This document shows positions 45,356-57,630 of a stretch of DNA of 64,000 bases, in pieces. The notes below the pieces were generated by a model, which made no database searches, had not been told where the DNA came from, and was given only the letters and a program-made list of their open reading frames with translations. The DNA is taken from contig JAETXT010000001.1 in NCBI GenBank assembly GCA_019188255.1, positions 8,432,001-8,496,000 on the forward strand, read 5' to 3'. The stretch comes from Verticillium longisporum. Taxonomy: Eukaryota > Ascomycota > Sordariomycetes > Glomerellales > Plectosphaerellaceae. Every line of letters starts with the position of its first letter. Position 1 is the stretch's first letter. Both the position numbers and the translations under genes were made by a program.

Positions 45356-46653
45356 GGTGCTGGTGCACTCTAGCAAGTGGGTTCGTCGACTTGGGTATGG
45401 TAGTGAAGGAGCACCCCTGTGGAGATTGTCAAGAGGCTGTGGTCGCTTTAGCTTGTCTCTTGGGTTTTCTGGGAAGCGTGAAGATAGCAGAGCTGCCAGC
45501 CATCAGTTACTCATGGTAGAGGAGCTTGGGGCAACCCATATGATCAATCACCGTGTCTCTTCCGGGGTCGAACAATGTAGCGTCTGTAAATACACTGGAA
45601 ATTTCTGAGAACCGTTCATCGCACGCGAATATGGTATTAATAGTCGATCCAAATGCCTTGTTGCAACAACAGATACTGGTTTCGGTCGAGAGCTGGGGGT
45701 TGTCATCAGCATCGGCTGACTCATTCGGAGAACAGAGGCTGAGCAAACAGTTTCTCTGCAAGCTTTCAAACGGGCAAATCTGAGGCCATGATTGATGTCC
45801 CCTGTGTCTCGGGATTACTGCCCAGCTTCCCCAATCACTCTGGAGAACGAAGATGTGATGTGTGGCGCAGGTGAGAAGACGCTGGCAAGGCTGGCCATCC
45901 GTTTGTCCTTGCATTGGCGACTTTGACCATAACCGTGTGATACTCTTCTTCGACACTGTAGCTTCGCACGGTCTCGCCTTTTGTTCTTGCTGCCTTTGGA
46001 ATCCATTTCAGCTTTGTAGATATTCCTCCATTGACGCAATATTTTGAACTCGCCTTTATCACTCTAGTCAGATCTCACTTGTTGGGGATCATGTCTTTGT
46101 TGCACTATGCGACCATCAGGGCAACCAAGCTTCCGAACAAGACAATCATACACTAGTGGAGAGCTTTCAGCCATTGCTTTCGGATGATGCATCCTTGCCT
46201 CATCCGCGTTGAGCGAACGGTCATCTGCGCTTGCCAGGTCCTCTTCAACTACGAGGTTCCTCCTTGTCTCGACGATTGAAGTTGGAACTCGCGCGCAATA
46301 GTGGTCGTCGCATCGTTGGCCCACTGAGCACTGCATCATAGGCCATTGGTCATCGAGACCTCACACAGGTCAACATGCTCTTTCTGGTTTGGCCCCGCAA
46401 GCCAAGCTGCACCTGCTCTCTCTCGTTGCGGTTGCGGGCGTAGCAGCACTTGCTCTCTTGCCTTCGATATCGGAGCCTAAGGTAATCACGGCATATCAGG
46501 CCTCGAAGCCATGCCCTTACCTTCCTGGACTTGCCTACTTCTTCCCTATCGCCTCCAGCTCCAAACCACGTCTCTTGCACGACCACTGCCGAGCAGATAT
46601 CATCTCGATACTACTCTGTCTCGTCCCAGCACTGCAAATAATTCGTCACCGCC
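45356..46653. promoter_or_regulatory. Divergent 1.3 kb region between the nucleotidyltransferase-like and BTB genes
   Basis: Both flanking genes start here in opposite directions. No convincing frame; the frames at 45507-45956 (-) and 46389-46673 (+) lack features. Confidence 0.4.
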
Positions 46654-48287
46654 ATGAGCTGGCTGAGCGATGAGACGGCGGCCTCGCGGTCTACCGGACC
46701 TGTCAGAAACCCCGCCGAGGCCGAGCTTCGTCTGCTTGACATGGACGGCAGACTGCCTCAGACTAGGGGCTATCGCAGTCAACGCCTCTCCATCCCAGTC
46801 CCTGTGGCTGACGGCAAGCGTAAAGCTCCCAATGGCCAGGTCATAAGTGCCGTCTTCGACTTCACCACGTTCACGGACCAGCTCGAGTTCTACTACGCAC
46901 CTGATCGACATGTTCAAGCAGGGCTCCTCAGGATTCGCTAGTAAGTAATTCTTTTCTGGAAGAGCCCTCGGCCATGACTGATCCCCATGCAAGTGACAAC
47001 TTCTACGTCGTCAAACTCTACACCAGAGAGAACATTGAGATCATCGTCCACCGCCAGATACTCATCGCTGGCTCCCTCTACTTTGACTCTGCCCTGCGCG
47101 GCTTCTTCCGCGAGGCCGACACAGCCGAGATCTCGCTCGATGATATCTCCTTTGACGACCTCATCGCGTATCTGAAGCTTGCCCACCGATACTTCTTCCT
47201 TCGATTCTCCGAGGAAGGCATGCCCTCTGGTAATCTTCGGAAAGCCCAAGTTGAGAGGTATGACCGGAAGATCTTCAGGAGGACTTGCTTCAAGATGCCC
47301 TTGATGGATCTTTGCTCCATCCTACGCATCTTCGTTCTTGCCGATCGCTTCGCTTCGAGCAGCCTCGTAGTTTTCATCCGCCAAATCTTCCTGAAACTCC
47401 TGGCGGCCACAAGGGACTTTTGGTTCGACAACAAGCACGCCAACGCCGATTACGAGCGCGAGGAACACCGCGCCTTCATGAACAACTATTTGGATGCGTA
47501 CCAGCTCCTCACCAAGTACACATGCGCTGACGCCAAAGACTATCTCAAAAAATCCATCATGGAGTCCTGGGTCAAGTTCCTTGGTTACAACGAGGGACTC
47601 AAATACGCCATGAAGCGCAAGATAGCGGCCAATGGCGATAGATACAGCGCCTTTGAGGCCGCTTGGACAAAGTTTACAATGCCAGGGGCATTCAGACTCT
47701 TCGAGTCCGATGACTACATCGGCTACAATGAGGACGAATACTTGCTCAACAGGGCTTTTACCGCTGCATGTCTTACGCATTGCACAATGGAGCACCGCAA
47801 CGCTCTCTTCGCGCAACTCAAGCGCCGCGCTCTCAAGCACAGACGAAGAGCTAGCATGGAGCAACGACCTTTTCCAGGTGAGATTACTTGGACATCGGTC
47901 GTTCGTCTGGCAGCCGGCGAGAATATCAGGGTTGTCAACGAGGAACCGCTCGTTGCCTCAGCTGCCGATTCCGATCTTTCACACGAGATGGAGACCTTGA
48001 CCATGGAGGATGAAGCCACGAGCGACAACGACTGCGATCACACTGGTAGCAATGATACCTTCGACCTCCCCAACATCGACAATGTCAAATTGACACTGAG
48101 TGATTCCGAAGACTCGGACGATTCGTACTCTACCCAGTCCGATACCACCGATGATGGAGAGTGGGTGTCCTATGTACCGCAGCCCTACATGTCGCATTCA
48201 CGAATCCTTGCGAGTGCGATCGACAAGGCAGAGTTGAACAGAGCGAGTGCCCAGAGTGCTGGTGTTGATCCCGCTGCTCAGCACTAG
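46654..48287 (+). CDS. BTB/POZ-domain protein, ends at TAG with further coding frame beyond
   Basis: Two exons, join(46654..46940,46994..48287). The intron (GTAAGT donor, CATGACTGATC branch) joins IRY to DNFYVVKLYT. The BTB fold appears as VVKLYTRENIEIIVHRQILI, GSLYFDSALRGFF, AEISLDDISFDDLIAYLKL and LCSILRIFVLADRF, followed by helical BACK-like sequence to about residue 350 and an acidic Ser/Asp-rich tail (SDSEDSDDSYSTQ). BTB proteins are dimerising adaptors, often for Cul3 ligases or transcription factors; which applies is not evident. After the TAG at 48285-48287 the same frame stays open to 48650 with protein-like basic sequence, so the true C-terminus may be about 121 residues longer. Confidence 0.75.
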
Positions 48288-48650
48288 GGTGACAAGAAGG
48301 AAGATCAGCTCCAGCGCGGCGGCAATTTGACGGGCGGCAAGCTCCCTCGCAACGACGTCTCCGGCGGTCACCACAAGGCCCGCAAAACCAGCAACGGGAA
48401 GGAGCTGGAGCTCAACCGCGACTCTCCACATGCTCCAATCAACGACCCTGATTATCTTTGCGACGAGGAAAAGCAGAGAATCAAAGGCAAAGCCAAAGAG
48501 ATTTTCCAGCCGATGGTTTCGGTTTGGGTACGCAAGAGCTTCAAGGGTCAGCAGAGGCTGGGCGGCGCGCATGTGCGAACAGCCTCAGCGGTTCGACGCT
48601 ATGGGAAGAACGCTAAGATTTTCGAGTTGCTGCACGAGTACCGCCAGTGA
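48288..48650 (+). other. In-frame C-terminal extension after TAG of the BTB gene
   Basis: Same frame as the BTB gene, 120 sense codons then TGA. Contains DYLCDEEKQRIKGKAKEIF, VWVRKSFKGQQRLGG and IFELLHEYRQ, which look selected. The stop could be a nonsense change (CAG to TAG), read-through or a sequencing error. Confidence 0.5.
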
Positions 48651-50280
48651 TGCCCTGCAGTATTGTACAGGTGTGCTGCCGTCTGTTCAGGTTTCGTTTG
48701 CAATATGCGCCTGCGCAGGAGATTGGCTTCAGGGGAATACGTGTCGCGCGATTGATTTGTCAAGGGATTTTGTACACTACCAGTTTCTCCAGTGTGGTCA
48801 GAATAGACCTGAGTCCATGAGCATCAAGATCAAGGTGAGGATGCCATTAGCAGCTCGTGGCCACTGTTAGCATCGTTCAGGCAATTCTATTTTGAACCAC
48901 ATCTTGCGTCGAGCGATGGCACTCGAGATTCTTCGGAGATTTCGCTTCGATAACACCTTGCGCTATCTTTGCCGCTATCCGACAGGAAGCAAGGTGGGTG
49001 CAATAAGCCGCCGTGTCGCCTTGACCACAGCAGTGGTTTCAGCGATGGTGACAGCCTTCCCGCAGCCAAAGATTGATGTGTTTTGACCACCAAGAACAAC
49101 TTGACGCCTGAGTGTAAATCCGTCTTAATGGTGTTCTTGCGATCCTTAAAGCCGGCATAGGTCTCCCGCCTTCTCCGTGGGGAGCCAGGTGGTAAGATGA
49201 GCCCCTCCACTTCCCGATGCGTGACCAGCCTGCTGAGCTTCCATCGGCCCCACCACAACTTTTGACCATAGAGCTAGATGTGTCGGCAGTTGGGACAAGA
49301 AGTGGAACGCAGCAAATGGAAGATCTGAACCCGATTTTAATTCGTTCAAGTTCATTGGCGTGCTCGTGGATGCTGGGTGTCCCGTCTGCGAGGCTGTCAT
49401 ACGCTATATCTCGGCGTGATGGCCGAGGGGTGGACGGGAGGGCAGCGCTTGTTCTGCGCGCGGTGACTCGAAATCACATGTCGAAGAAAACGTCAGTGCT
49501 GATATTTGGTAAGGAGGCAAGTGTTTGTTGTGACGGCTTGTCATCGAACTCAGTGCGTCAGGCCCAGGGAGGCGAACCTCAATTATCTTACTCTGGGTGG
49601 TTTAAGATGCTCCAGAGGCTCTTGAAAGTACCTACCTACCTATGTAGACCTCCCTCTCCCCAAAGTTTCCTCCAATATCATGAACGGACAGTATAGGGAA
49701 CAACATCGCCGACTTGGCAATTAGCATTCAGACCTCGTAGAGTTGTAGGCAAATATTCGAGGAACGTATCACCGTTTCAGTTCCAAAAGAACAATTGTTT
49801 TAGGAAACAACACCTCCTCTTACTTCGTGATAATTCTATCATTCGCAGAAGATGCCCAAGCGAAGCCATGATGCATCACTTCACAAGCTCAGCGGACGGA
49901 CTAGAGACTTAAACCGCATGCCAACGCGAGATGAGACTTCGAGGTTTATCCATGCTACGCGGCAATCGATACGGGTAAATTCGCTTGCGCATAGTCTCGT
50001 GATGTGGCATTGTCGTGAACCTCTCGGGAGTCGGCTCCAGCGCGGCGTCGGACGTCGGGCCCACTACGGTCGGAGACAACCCCGATGGCAGGCCATCCAT
50101 GAGTCTCAGCTCAACACCATGCCAGGCCACGATCTCCGTGATCCGGTGTCCGATCACGGTGAAACGTATCTAGAGGCAAGTTATTAATACGAATATGACC
50201 CTCGTCAGTTTTGGTGATCGAGACAACATCCAGTCTGCCAGTGTCAACATTCTCACCTCGTCACGACATCCTCCCCCACC
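48651..50280. other. 1.6 kb intergenic, no gene seen
   Basis: Between the BTB gene and histidinol dehydrogenase. A TACCTACC motif lies at 49628-49643. No supported gene. Confidence 0.45.
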
Positions 50281-51724
50281 ATGCCGAATTACATCAAGTC
50301 CGCTCAGCGTACCTCAGCCGGGTTCGCGGCCTCTTCGCCTGAAGTCGCCGCACTCGTGAGCAACGTCATTTCTGAGATTCGAACCCAAGGTGACGCAGCT
50401 GTGCGGAAGTACTCTGCCAAATTTGACTCTTGGGACCGTCCTTCATTCAAGCTTTCTCAAAAGGAGATTGACGAGGCAATCGCACAGGTATCTCCACAGG
50501 TCATCAGCGACATCAAGGAGGTACAGGAGAACGTGAGGAAGTTTGCACTTGCCCAATTGGCCTCTCTCACCGAGTTTGAGCTGGAGATCCAGCCGGGCGT
50601 GTTCCTCGGGCAGAAGAACAATCCCATCAACCGTGTCGGCTGGTAAGACAGACCCATGTTGCTCTGCTTCAGGGCATGCATTGGTCCTCAGAAAGAAGCT
50701 GACAATGCACCGTAGTTACATCCCCGGAGGCCGATATGCGCTGCTCGCCAGTGCACACATGACCATCCTGACAGCCAAGATCGCCGGCGTCAAGTCCGTG
50801 GTTGCCTGCACGCCCCCCATCGGCGGCCTCCTGCCCGTCGAGACCATCGCAGCCATGCACCTCGCCGGCGCTGACGAGATTCTCATCGTCGGCGGCGTCC
50901 AAGCCGTGGCGGCCCTGGCCGTCGGCACAGAATCCATCGCAAAGGTCGACTTCCTCGCCGGACCCGGCAACAAGTTTGTAGCCGAGGCCAAGCGCCAGCT
51001 CTTTGGCGAGATTGGCATCGACCTGTTCGCGGGTCCGACAGAGGTCCTTATCGTGGCTGACGACAAGGCTGACTCGTACACGTGTGCCGTGGACCTGCTC
51101 TCCCAGGCGGAACACGGCCCTGACACGCCCGCCGTGCTCATTACGACATCGGAGGCCGTGGCCACGAGAACCATTTCCTGGGTGGAGGAGCTTCTCAAGA
51201 TTCTTCCCACGGCTCCCATCGCCTCAGTGTCCTGGAAGGATTTCGGCGAGGTCGCTGTGACGGAGACGCTTGATGAGGCTTTCGCCCTTGCTGACGAGTA
51301 TGCTTCGGAGCACGTGCAGATCCTGACCGAGCGCCCCCGCGAGGCTTTGGAGAAGATGACGAACTACGGTGCCCTTTTCCTCGGTGAAAACACCTGCGTG
51401 TCCTATGGCGACAAGGTTCGTAGTTACCGAGACATAGTGAAGCGCGGCTACTGACGAATGCGATAGTGCATCGGGACGAATCATGTCCTCCCAACCCTGA
51501 AGGCTTCGCGGTACACCGGTGGTCTCTGGGTTGGCAAGTACCTGCGAACGCAGACGTACCAGGAGGTGCGGAGTCCCCAGGCCAGCGGCGAGCTGGGCAG
51601 GCTGTGTGGTCGGGCGGCCCGGGCGGAGAAGTTTGAAGGCCACGCGCGATCTGGCGATTTGAGAGCACAGAAGCATCTGGGAGACAAGATTGCCTGGATT
51701 GAACAGAGTCGTGTCATGACGTAA
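50281..51724 (+). CDS. Stand-alone histidinol dehydrogenase
   Basis: Three exons, join(50281..50642,50716..51415,51467..51724), 439 aa, matching bacterial-type HisD. Visible landmarks: [17 protein letters not shown] (split by intron 1), [40 protein letters not shown] (Gln/His zinc ligands), [11 protein letters not shown] (catalytic Glu-His), and, after intron 2, [13 protein letters not shown] (His ligand region) with [10 protein letters not shown]. The enzyme oxidises L-histidinol to L-histidine with NAD. In fungi this step usually belongs to the trifunctional HIS4 protein, so a separate HisD is a paralogue with possibly another alcohol substrate or a transferred gene. No targeting signal is obvious. 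Confidence 0.93.
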
Positions 51725-52051
51725 GGGGGAGACTGAACCTCACACATTCCCAGTTGAAAATTAGGCTAGAAATAAAATCATCGTTGCCTCATCATCCTAA
51801 GCGTTCCTGATGATACCTTCCTTCAGCTGAGGGGACTTTGGTTTACCGTGACGAGTAGACCGCAATGTTCATTCAGTGTCATGTCTGGCGGTTTCGGGAG
51901 CTACATGTCACCTGAAAATTATAAACAGAGCTAAGGAGTCTTCAGCAGATCAAGTGTTGCACTTTGCAGCAGACGTATGGAAATGGAATCGCCATTCTAG
52001 ACAGCAATCTTTTGATGCTAACCCCAATGTAGTCAAAGTGACAGATTTACA
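51725..52051. other. Convergent intergenic, no gene seen
   Basis: 327 bp of 3' sequence for the HisD gene (+) and the second BTB gene (-). Confidence 0.5.
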
Positions 52052-52810
52052 TCATTTTCTCATTTTCAGCAATTCCTCGGCAACCGCCCTCGACATGTCC
52101 TCAGACGCAGTTTCCCACAATATCTTGAGGGCTTCGTGGCCACAACCTTTAGCGAACGTGTACGCGAGAGAGCTTCGGAACTGAGTGATTGCCGGTAGCA
52201 CATCTTGACAAGCATCCCATCCATGGCAAAAGACCTGGACGGCGAGGTGACGGGCTGCCTCATCTTTGGACTGAAAGGCTCTGTTGCTCAGAGATTTCAG
52301 GCGGGCATGAAGAATGGCGTCGACTGACTTTGACGCTTCGCGTTTTATTGCCGCATTCTGGAAATAATCTGCTGCCGTCCAGAGTTTGATGCTTTTGGCA
52401 AGCCGATCCGATTCAGGCATGTTTTCGGAGCACACCTTGAAGGTGCTGCACAAGGCAGCTTGATACGCTATTGAGATGTAATGGCCCAAGTTCTGGGTGG
52501 TGATGATGCCGACTTCCAGTCTTATGATGTGAGTGCTGTTCTCTGCAAAAGGCTTCTTCAAGGCCGTCTTGAAATAATCGGATCCGTGGATGAGGATATT
52601 CTGATGAACAAGCCACTCTTGATCGCCACATTTCACGGTGATGATTGGCTGGGGGTCCCTGGAGATTCTCAAGTTAGTACATCTGGCTACACATTCGCTC
52701 CAGAGAGTGAGAGCGGCGGGGACTTGCCACAAGTTGCACACTTGGTTCTTGACGGTCTCGGGCTTCTTAGTAGGAGCCTCGGCCCCTACCGGGGAAGCTG
52801 CGCTGGTCAT
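52052..52810 (-). CDS. BTB/POZ-domain protein
   Basis: The frame starts at ATG 52810; further upstream the frame opens only at TTG. A probable 72-nt intron, 52659-52730 (donor GTGGCA, branch GTACTAACTT, acceptor CTCCAG), removes an odd VPAALTLWSE-like stretch in phase and joins CNL to DPQPIITVKCG; spliced length 228 aa, unspliced 252 aa. BTB landmarks: ITVKCGDQEWLVHQNILIHG, DYFKTALKKPF and IIRLEVG, then LWTAADYFQNAAIKREA. Small fungal BTB-only proteins of this kind are numerous and mostly uncharacterised. Confidence 0.75.
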   Translation of the reverse strand: MTSAASPVGAEAPTKKPETVKNQVCNLWQVPAALTLWSECVARCTNLRISRDPQPIITVKCGDQEWLVHQNILIHGSDYFKTALKKPFAENSTHIIRLEVGIITTQNLGHYISIAYQAALCSTFKVCSENMPESDRLAKSIKLWTAADYFQNAAIKREASKSVDAILHARLKSLSNRAFQSKDEAARHLAVQVFCHGWDACQDVLPAITQFRSSLAYTFAKGCGHEALKILWETASEDMSRAVAEELLKMRK

Positions 52811-53727
52811 GATGCCAGCTACTGGTGGTCGGAGCCTCAAGATAGGTCCGAAAGGCTAAACACAAGATTGTACCGAGTTCGTCGACCCCAGCATCAAGGA
52901 CATTCATGAGACCCACGGTTTAGGTTCAGGTGATGATGAACGAGAGCCCAGTGCCTTGTGTATCCGGAGGATGAGTAAGTTGTGTTGTATCTCAAAAGTA
53001 CGGAAATCCGGGTCCTTCTTTAGATAAAGAAGGGCATATTCCGTTATGGGCAGCTGCCTCGGCCTTGGGGTGTTTGTTGTGGTTGGGAAAGAACGCAAGT
53101 GGCCGCAGATCTAGGTTACAATTCTTCAAGGACCATCACAAAAATAGGATAACTACAAGAGGCAGTCCTGGTGTTCCATACATTTACCGTAATATATGGG
53201 CTTGTCTATTTAAGGACCCAAAATACACCAACTGCAATTGCCAACGAGATCGTTCCCCAAGCTTAAAGGGCTGCTTCGTCGTCTGCATCAGCCCCTGAAA
53301 TATGTATGTATTGATGTGAGTATTGTCTATAAGGATATCCGGCTTGAAGACTTAGGCTCCCAAACTGCATATGCAGACTGAAAGGTGTGGATACGTACAT
53401 GTGGGCCTCGACCTCAGACTGTCATCTGCCTGATCGCCAACTCTTGAAGAGGCAACAGCCATGAAGGAGCAGTGCAACTTCATCAAAACATCATGAGCCA
53501 GCAGCACGGTGGCGCTCCTCAGGGGCACACCCGAAATAAGTCGGTCACAAAGTGTAAGTCGTCCGGGTGAAGCTGCATCTCGCAAGCTCCACAAGCCTAG
53601 ACCAAGGCTCAACCACTGGACTCGGGCGGACTGAGCGACTCACGACATGCCATGGGATGGGCGCATGCTAATCCTTCAACAGCGTCTCGTCCAAGGTCGT
53701 CGACTAAGGGTCCCCTCGATCTTGCAG
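52811..53727. promoter_or_regulatory. Divergent intergenic region
   Basis: Between the second BTB gene (-) and TRAPPC12 (+). Should hold both promoters and probably a first exon of TRAPPC12 that I could not fix. Confidence 0.4.
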
Positions 53728-55055
53728 AGTAGGACATCATCTGATTTGGGGCAAGGACCATGCTGACGCTCCCAGCACCCCCCTCAACGACCCCCTCTCG
53801 TCGCCCTCACGCCTCGAACCCCTCCAGCCCAAGCGCGCCTCGAGCCAGCGCCCACCAGGCCACCCATCACCGAGCTTCCGCTCGCCAGCCCCGTCACCCG
53901 CCCCGCCTGCCGTGCGCGCCTCGATGACCAAGAACTTCAGCTTTCTGCTGCGCCCAGAGATCTACCAGCCCCTGCTGCCGCTCAACGTGCCCGTGGCCTT
54001 CCGCAACTCGACCAAGCAGCCGCGGCCGGATGCGCCACTCGCCGAGCTGCTCAGCCAGGGCCACTTCCGGGCGGCGGCCATCTCGGCCGTGCAGGAGCTG
54101 ACATCCGCGTCGCCCCGCGCTGCGCCCATCGACCCGACCGACCACCGGCGCATCTTCGACCTGCTGTACACGCGGCTCGCGTGCCTGACGCTCTGCGACG
54201 CAACGTCGACGGCGGCGCAGGAGGTGCGGGCGCTCGAGGACCTCAACAACGCAGCCATCTACGTGGACGACGACACGGGCGAGCACCTCGTGCCGTGGGC
54301 GCTGCGCGTGCTCAACGTGCGGCTGCAGGCGCTCGGGTTCGGCGACCCGCGGCGCGCCGTCATGAGCTACCACGACCTCGCGCGCGAGGCGCGCGACCAG
54401 GGCGCGCGGGCGGCGGCGCGGCACGACGCGGCGGCGCGGGCGCTCTGGCGCGGGCGGCTGCACGACCTCGGCATCCAGGTCGCCGGCGCGCTCGTGGAGA
54501 TGGAGGACCTCGCGGGCGCGGCGCACCACCTCGGCACGCTGCGGGACGGCGGCGACGGGCGCATGGCGCTGACGCGGGCGCTGCTGTGGCTTCATCTCGG
54601 GGACGTGGCTGCGGCGCGGCGGTGCGTGCGTGGAGCGCACCGGGGCGAGGGGCGGCATGCCGAGCAGGTCATCCTGGCGCTCTGCGAGATGGCGGATGGG
54701 GAGTACGAGGCGGCGCTGCGGCTGTGGCAGGCGCTCCGGCAGGAGGTCGACGACGAGATGGTGGGCGTCAACATGGCTGTGTGTCTGCTGTACACGGGCA
54801 ACATGGACAAGGTGAGTCGGTTACAGGCAGCCAGCTCGCGTATTGTCATGCTAACAGGTGTAGGGCCGTGAGGTGCTCGAGAGCATGGCGGGCTCTGGTC
54901 GTTCCTCGCACACGCTGCTGTTCAACCTCAGCACCATGTACGAGCTGTGCACGGAGAGGAACCGCGCGATGAAGATCAAGCTCACGGAGAGGCTGGCAGG
55001 GCTGGATGCGACGGAGAGCGGGTGGGAGAAGACGAATGCCGACTTTAAGCTGTGA
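53728..55055 (+). CDS. TRAPPC12-like TPR protein, 5' end unresolved
   Basis: Exons seen: about 53728-54811 and 54864-55055 (GTGAGT donor, GCTAAC branch). The frame is open from 53708 and clearly coding before the first ATG at 53912 (DAPSTPLNDPLSSPSRLEPL), and CTTGCAG at 53721-53727 looks like an acceptor, so an upstream exon probably holds the start. Landmarks: NFSFLLRPEIYQPLLPLNVP, LLSQGHFRAAA, FDLLYTRLACLTLC, the TPR-like helices MEDLAGAAHHLGTLRDG, LLWLHLGDVAAARR and NMAVCLLYTGNMDKGREVLE, and the conserved end LLFNLSTMYELCTERNR. In animals TRAPPC12 belongs to the TRAPPIII complex in ER-Golgi and autophagy traffic; the fungal role is inferred. Confidence 0.85.
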
Positions 55056-56133
55056 TGGGTATGTTGGCGCTACAGATGGCTACAGACTACTGAATTTCAA
55101 CATGGCAATTCCCATGATATGTCATATCGTTGATCAGTGTAGCCAGGCCTGTTGGCAGGCATTCCGACATCTCTGGCAATCCCTCCCAGCTGGGACTTGG
55201 CAGCTCACAGCTGGCATCTGCACAGGCCAGCATTGCGTGCTCGTGCTCGTGCTCGTGCTCGTGCCGTGCAGCATCCCCTGAAGACAAAGCCGGCCAATCG
55301 AAAGCAGGGGAGGCTGGGTGGAGCTCCCCCGCAAAAAGGTTCCTGATCCACATCCACAGCGCAGCGCCATCACGAGCACTGTGTACACTGCCTGCTTGTG
55401 CCGTATCTGCCCCATGTCCACAGTGCACCAGACGACACTACGCCGGACTCGGTACCTCGCCAGCTCGCACTGGACAAGCTCGCACTGGACAAGCTCTCCA
55501 CTCGGAGGTGCGTGTTGTCAACAGCAAACATAGTTCATCGGACGTCATGTCACTCGGCAGCACACGCCCGCCGACGGGGAACCTCTCAAGCCTCTGTCGT
55601 GCCCATGCCCACGCAGTCCGGGGCCAGGGCGACGCGTTCGCACGCTGCAAGACACAAGGGATCCAGCCCGTCCCGAGCCACTGCCCTGCTTGGCCCTTCC
55701 GTGGAGGAGCTGGATGCAGTGCCGATGTCGTAGTACTTGTCGCCAGCAGGGAAGGTAAGGGAAGGTACCTACCTACCTTCGAGTACATTATCTTAGTAGC
55801 AGCAGCAACTGTAGTAATCAGGCCAGAGATCCATCTAGAGCCGTAACAGTAGCACTCGGCAGCTGGTCAGCAGCAGCACCAGCAGCAGCAGCACCACCAC
55901 CACCACCTCCCTCTTCCTCGCACTTCACCTCCTTCTCCCTCCTCTTCACACTTCTGCTCCCCAGCCCTTTTCCATTCCTCCCCATCCCCCAACATCGCCA
56001 ATCACCATCGAAACCCATCCCATTGCCATCAGCACCTCCGTCTACAGCTTCCGCTCGCCTCCGCCGTCTCGCTGTCCCCCCTCGAGCATCCTCGAGAGAC
56101 AGCCGCTGTGCGCTTTGCCCTTACGTCATCGCC
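55056..56133. promoter_or_regulatory. 1.1 kb intergenic upstream of the AT-hook gene
   Basis: Contains a (GTGCTC)4 hexamer repeat at 55237-55260, a duplicated CTCGCACTGGACAAG string (55467-55497), a TACCTACC motif at 55750-55780 and a CAG/CAC-rich leader. No gene seen. Confidence 0.45.
55237..55264. repeat. GTGCTC hexamer repeat, four units plus part
   Basis: Perfect tandem units in non-coding DNA. Confidence 0.9.
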
Positions 56134-57293
56134 ATGGACGCCAACCCTGCCCCCGGCGCTGTGCCAGCTGTCGCCGGCATCGACAAAGGTGAGCAAGCCG
56201 TCGACCATTTCGCAGCCCCATTCACAGCATCATGCATCGCCAATTTTGCCGTGTGCGCGCGCTCTGCCGTGGCGCGCGCGGCGCATTGCTGATCTGCCGT
56301 CGCCGGGAAGCGAGGGGCGGTGCGGCGCCAATGCGATGCGGCTGCCCGCTGCTGGGTCGTGTCTTGCGCACCAGCCAGCCGGCCAGCAAGCAAGCTGATC
56401 GCGAACCCACGTCCTGCTGATGGCCTGCCTCGCCTTTGCGTGTTGACACGCTGCTGACGTGCCGTCCAGTCGTAGCCGAGCCAGCGGCCGCCGCGCCTGC
56501 CACCGCCATCGATGCCCCCGCCACGGCCGCGAACCCTACTGCTGCCGATGACGCCAAGACGGCCGACGAGCAGCCTGCTGCGCCCGCGGTCCCGGCTGCC
56601 GCTGCGCCCGCGGTCCCGGCTGCCGCTGCTGCGCCCAAGGCGGCCACCGTCGAGGATGCCTCGGACAAGGGCACGCCCGTCGCCGTGTCGGGCGCGGCCG
56701 AGCCCTCGAAGCCCATCCCTGGACTGACCTCGTCCGAGGCCGCCGCGCCCGTCACGGCCGAGACGACGGCCACGGAGGGCGTCAAGGACGCCGCGGCTGC
56801 CGAACCCGCTGACAAGACGGATGTCACGGCCGACGAGCTCGTCCAGGACAAGCCCGTTGGTGTCAATGGCGTCGCGTCCCCGAGCAAGGACGCCGAGATG
56901 ACGGGCGCTCTCAAGGAGACAGATGCCGCCCCTGCTGCTGCCCCTGTTACCGAGGAGCCCGCCGCCGCCGCCGCCGCTGCTGCTGCTCCTGCTGACAAGC
57001 CCACTGAGTCCAGCGAGCCCGCCGCGCCCGCTGCCGCCGCCGACAAGAAGCGCAAGGCCGACGAGCTCGAGCCTGAGGGCGACGGCGCGGCGCCCACCAA
57101 CGGCGACGCCAAGAAGAGGAAGCCCGGCCGCCCGCCCAAGGCCGCCGCGGCCAACGGCACCGAGAACGGCAACGGCCACAGCCACGGCGAGGACAAGGAG
57201 GGGCTCGGCGAGAAGCTTGCGAAGAAGGTCAAGAAGGTGCTGCCTGCGCCTGGCAAGACGGCGCGCAAGACGCGCAGCCAGGGTCCTGCTTAG
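56134..57293 (+). CDS. Ala-rich low-complexity protein with AT-hook
   Basis: Two exons, join(56134..56188,56470..57293), 292 aa; the 281-nt first intron is long for this region (GTGAGC donor, GCTGAC branch, TCCAG acceptor). About 200 residues are Ala/Pro/Glu/Thr-rich and disordered, including a duplicated 24-nt unit (PAAPAVPA-type, 56579-56630). Near residue 233 comes KKRKPGRPPKAAAA, whose KPGRPPK core is an AT-hook for minor-groove binding, followed by a basic C-terminus (KLAKKVKKVL, then KTARKTRSQG). A nuclear chromatin-associated protein is likely. Low complexity makes homology hard to judge; the clean splice junction and AT-hook support a real gene. Confidence 0.75.
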
Positions 57294-57630
57294 GCTTGGA
57301 CCGAGTCATTTGCTTCTGTGGCTGCAGATGGCCTTTTTGGGTTGCTAACGAGGTGGACTTGACGCGGTGGACTGGCATGGTGGCTGTGAAATGGTGGACT
57401 GACACGCGGACATGGCAACACGGTGGACATGGAGGTGGTGCTGGTGTTTCTGTGCAATGGGTGACTATTTTCCCCCTCGGTTTCTGGGTCTTGCGTGTTT
57501 TCAACGGGACAGCCTGACACAGTCGGATGATGGCTATTGTGGTTCCTGGCAGGCTGGGCCCGAGTTGTACATAGGATGATGGGCTGCGATAGGATGCGCA
57601 CAAAATGGAAGGTTCTGCTTTGTTAATGGC

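Noticed and set aside
53894..54972. Alternative and antisense frames over TRAPPC12
   Set aside because: Arg/Ala/Gly-rich shadow frames; only one frame gives the TPR-protein landmarks and splices to the conserved end.
56121..57268. Two antisense frames of about 350 codons opposite the AT-hook gene
   Set aside because: Low-complexity Ala/Gly/Ser sequence from complementing Ala/Pro-rich codons, and they run across the sense intron.
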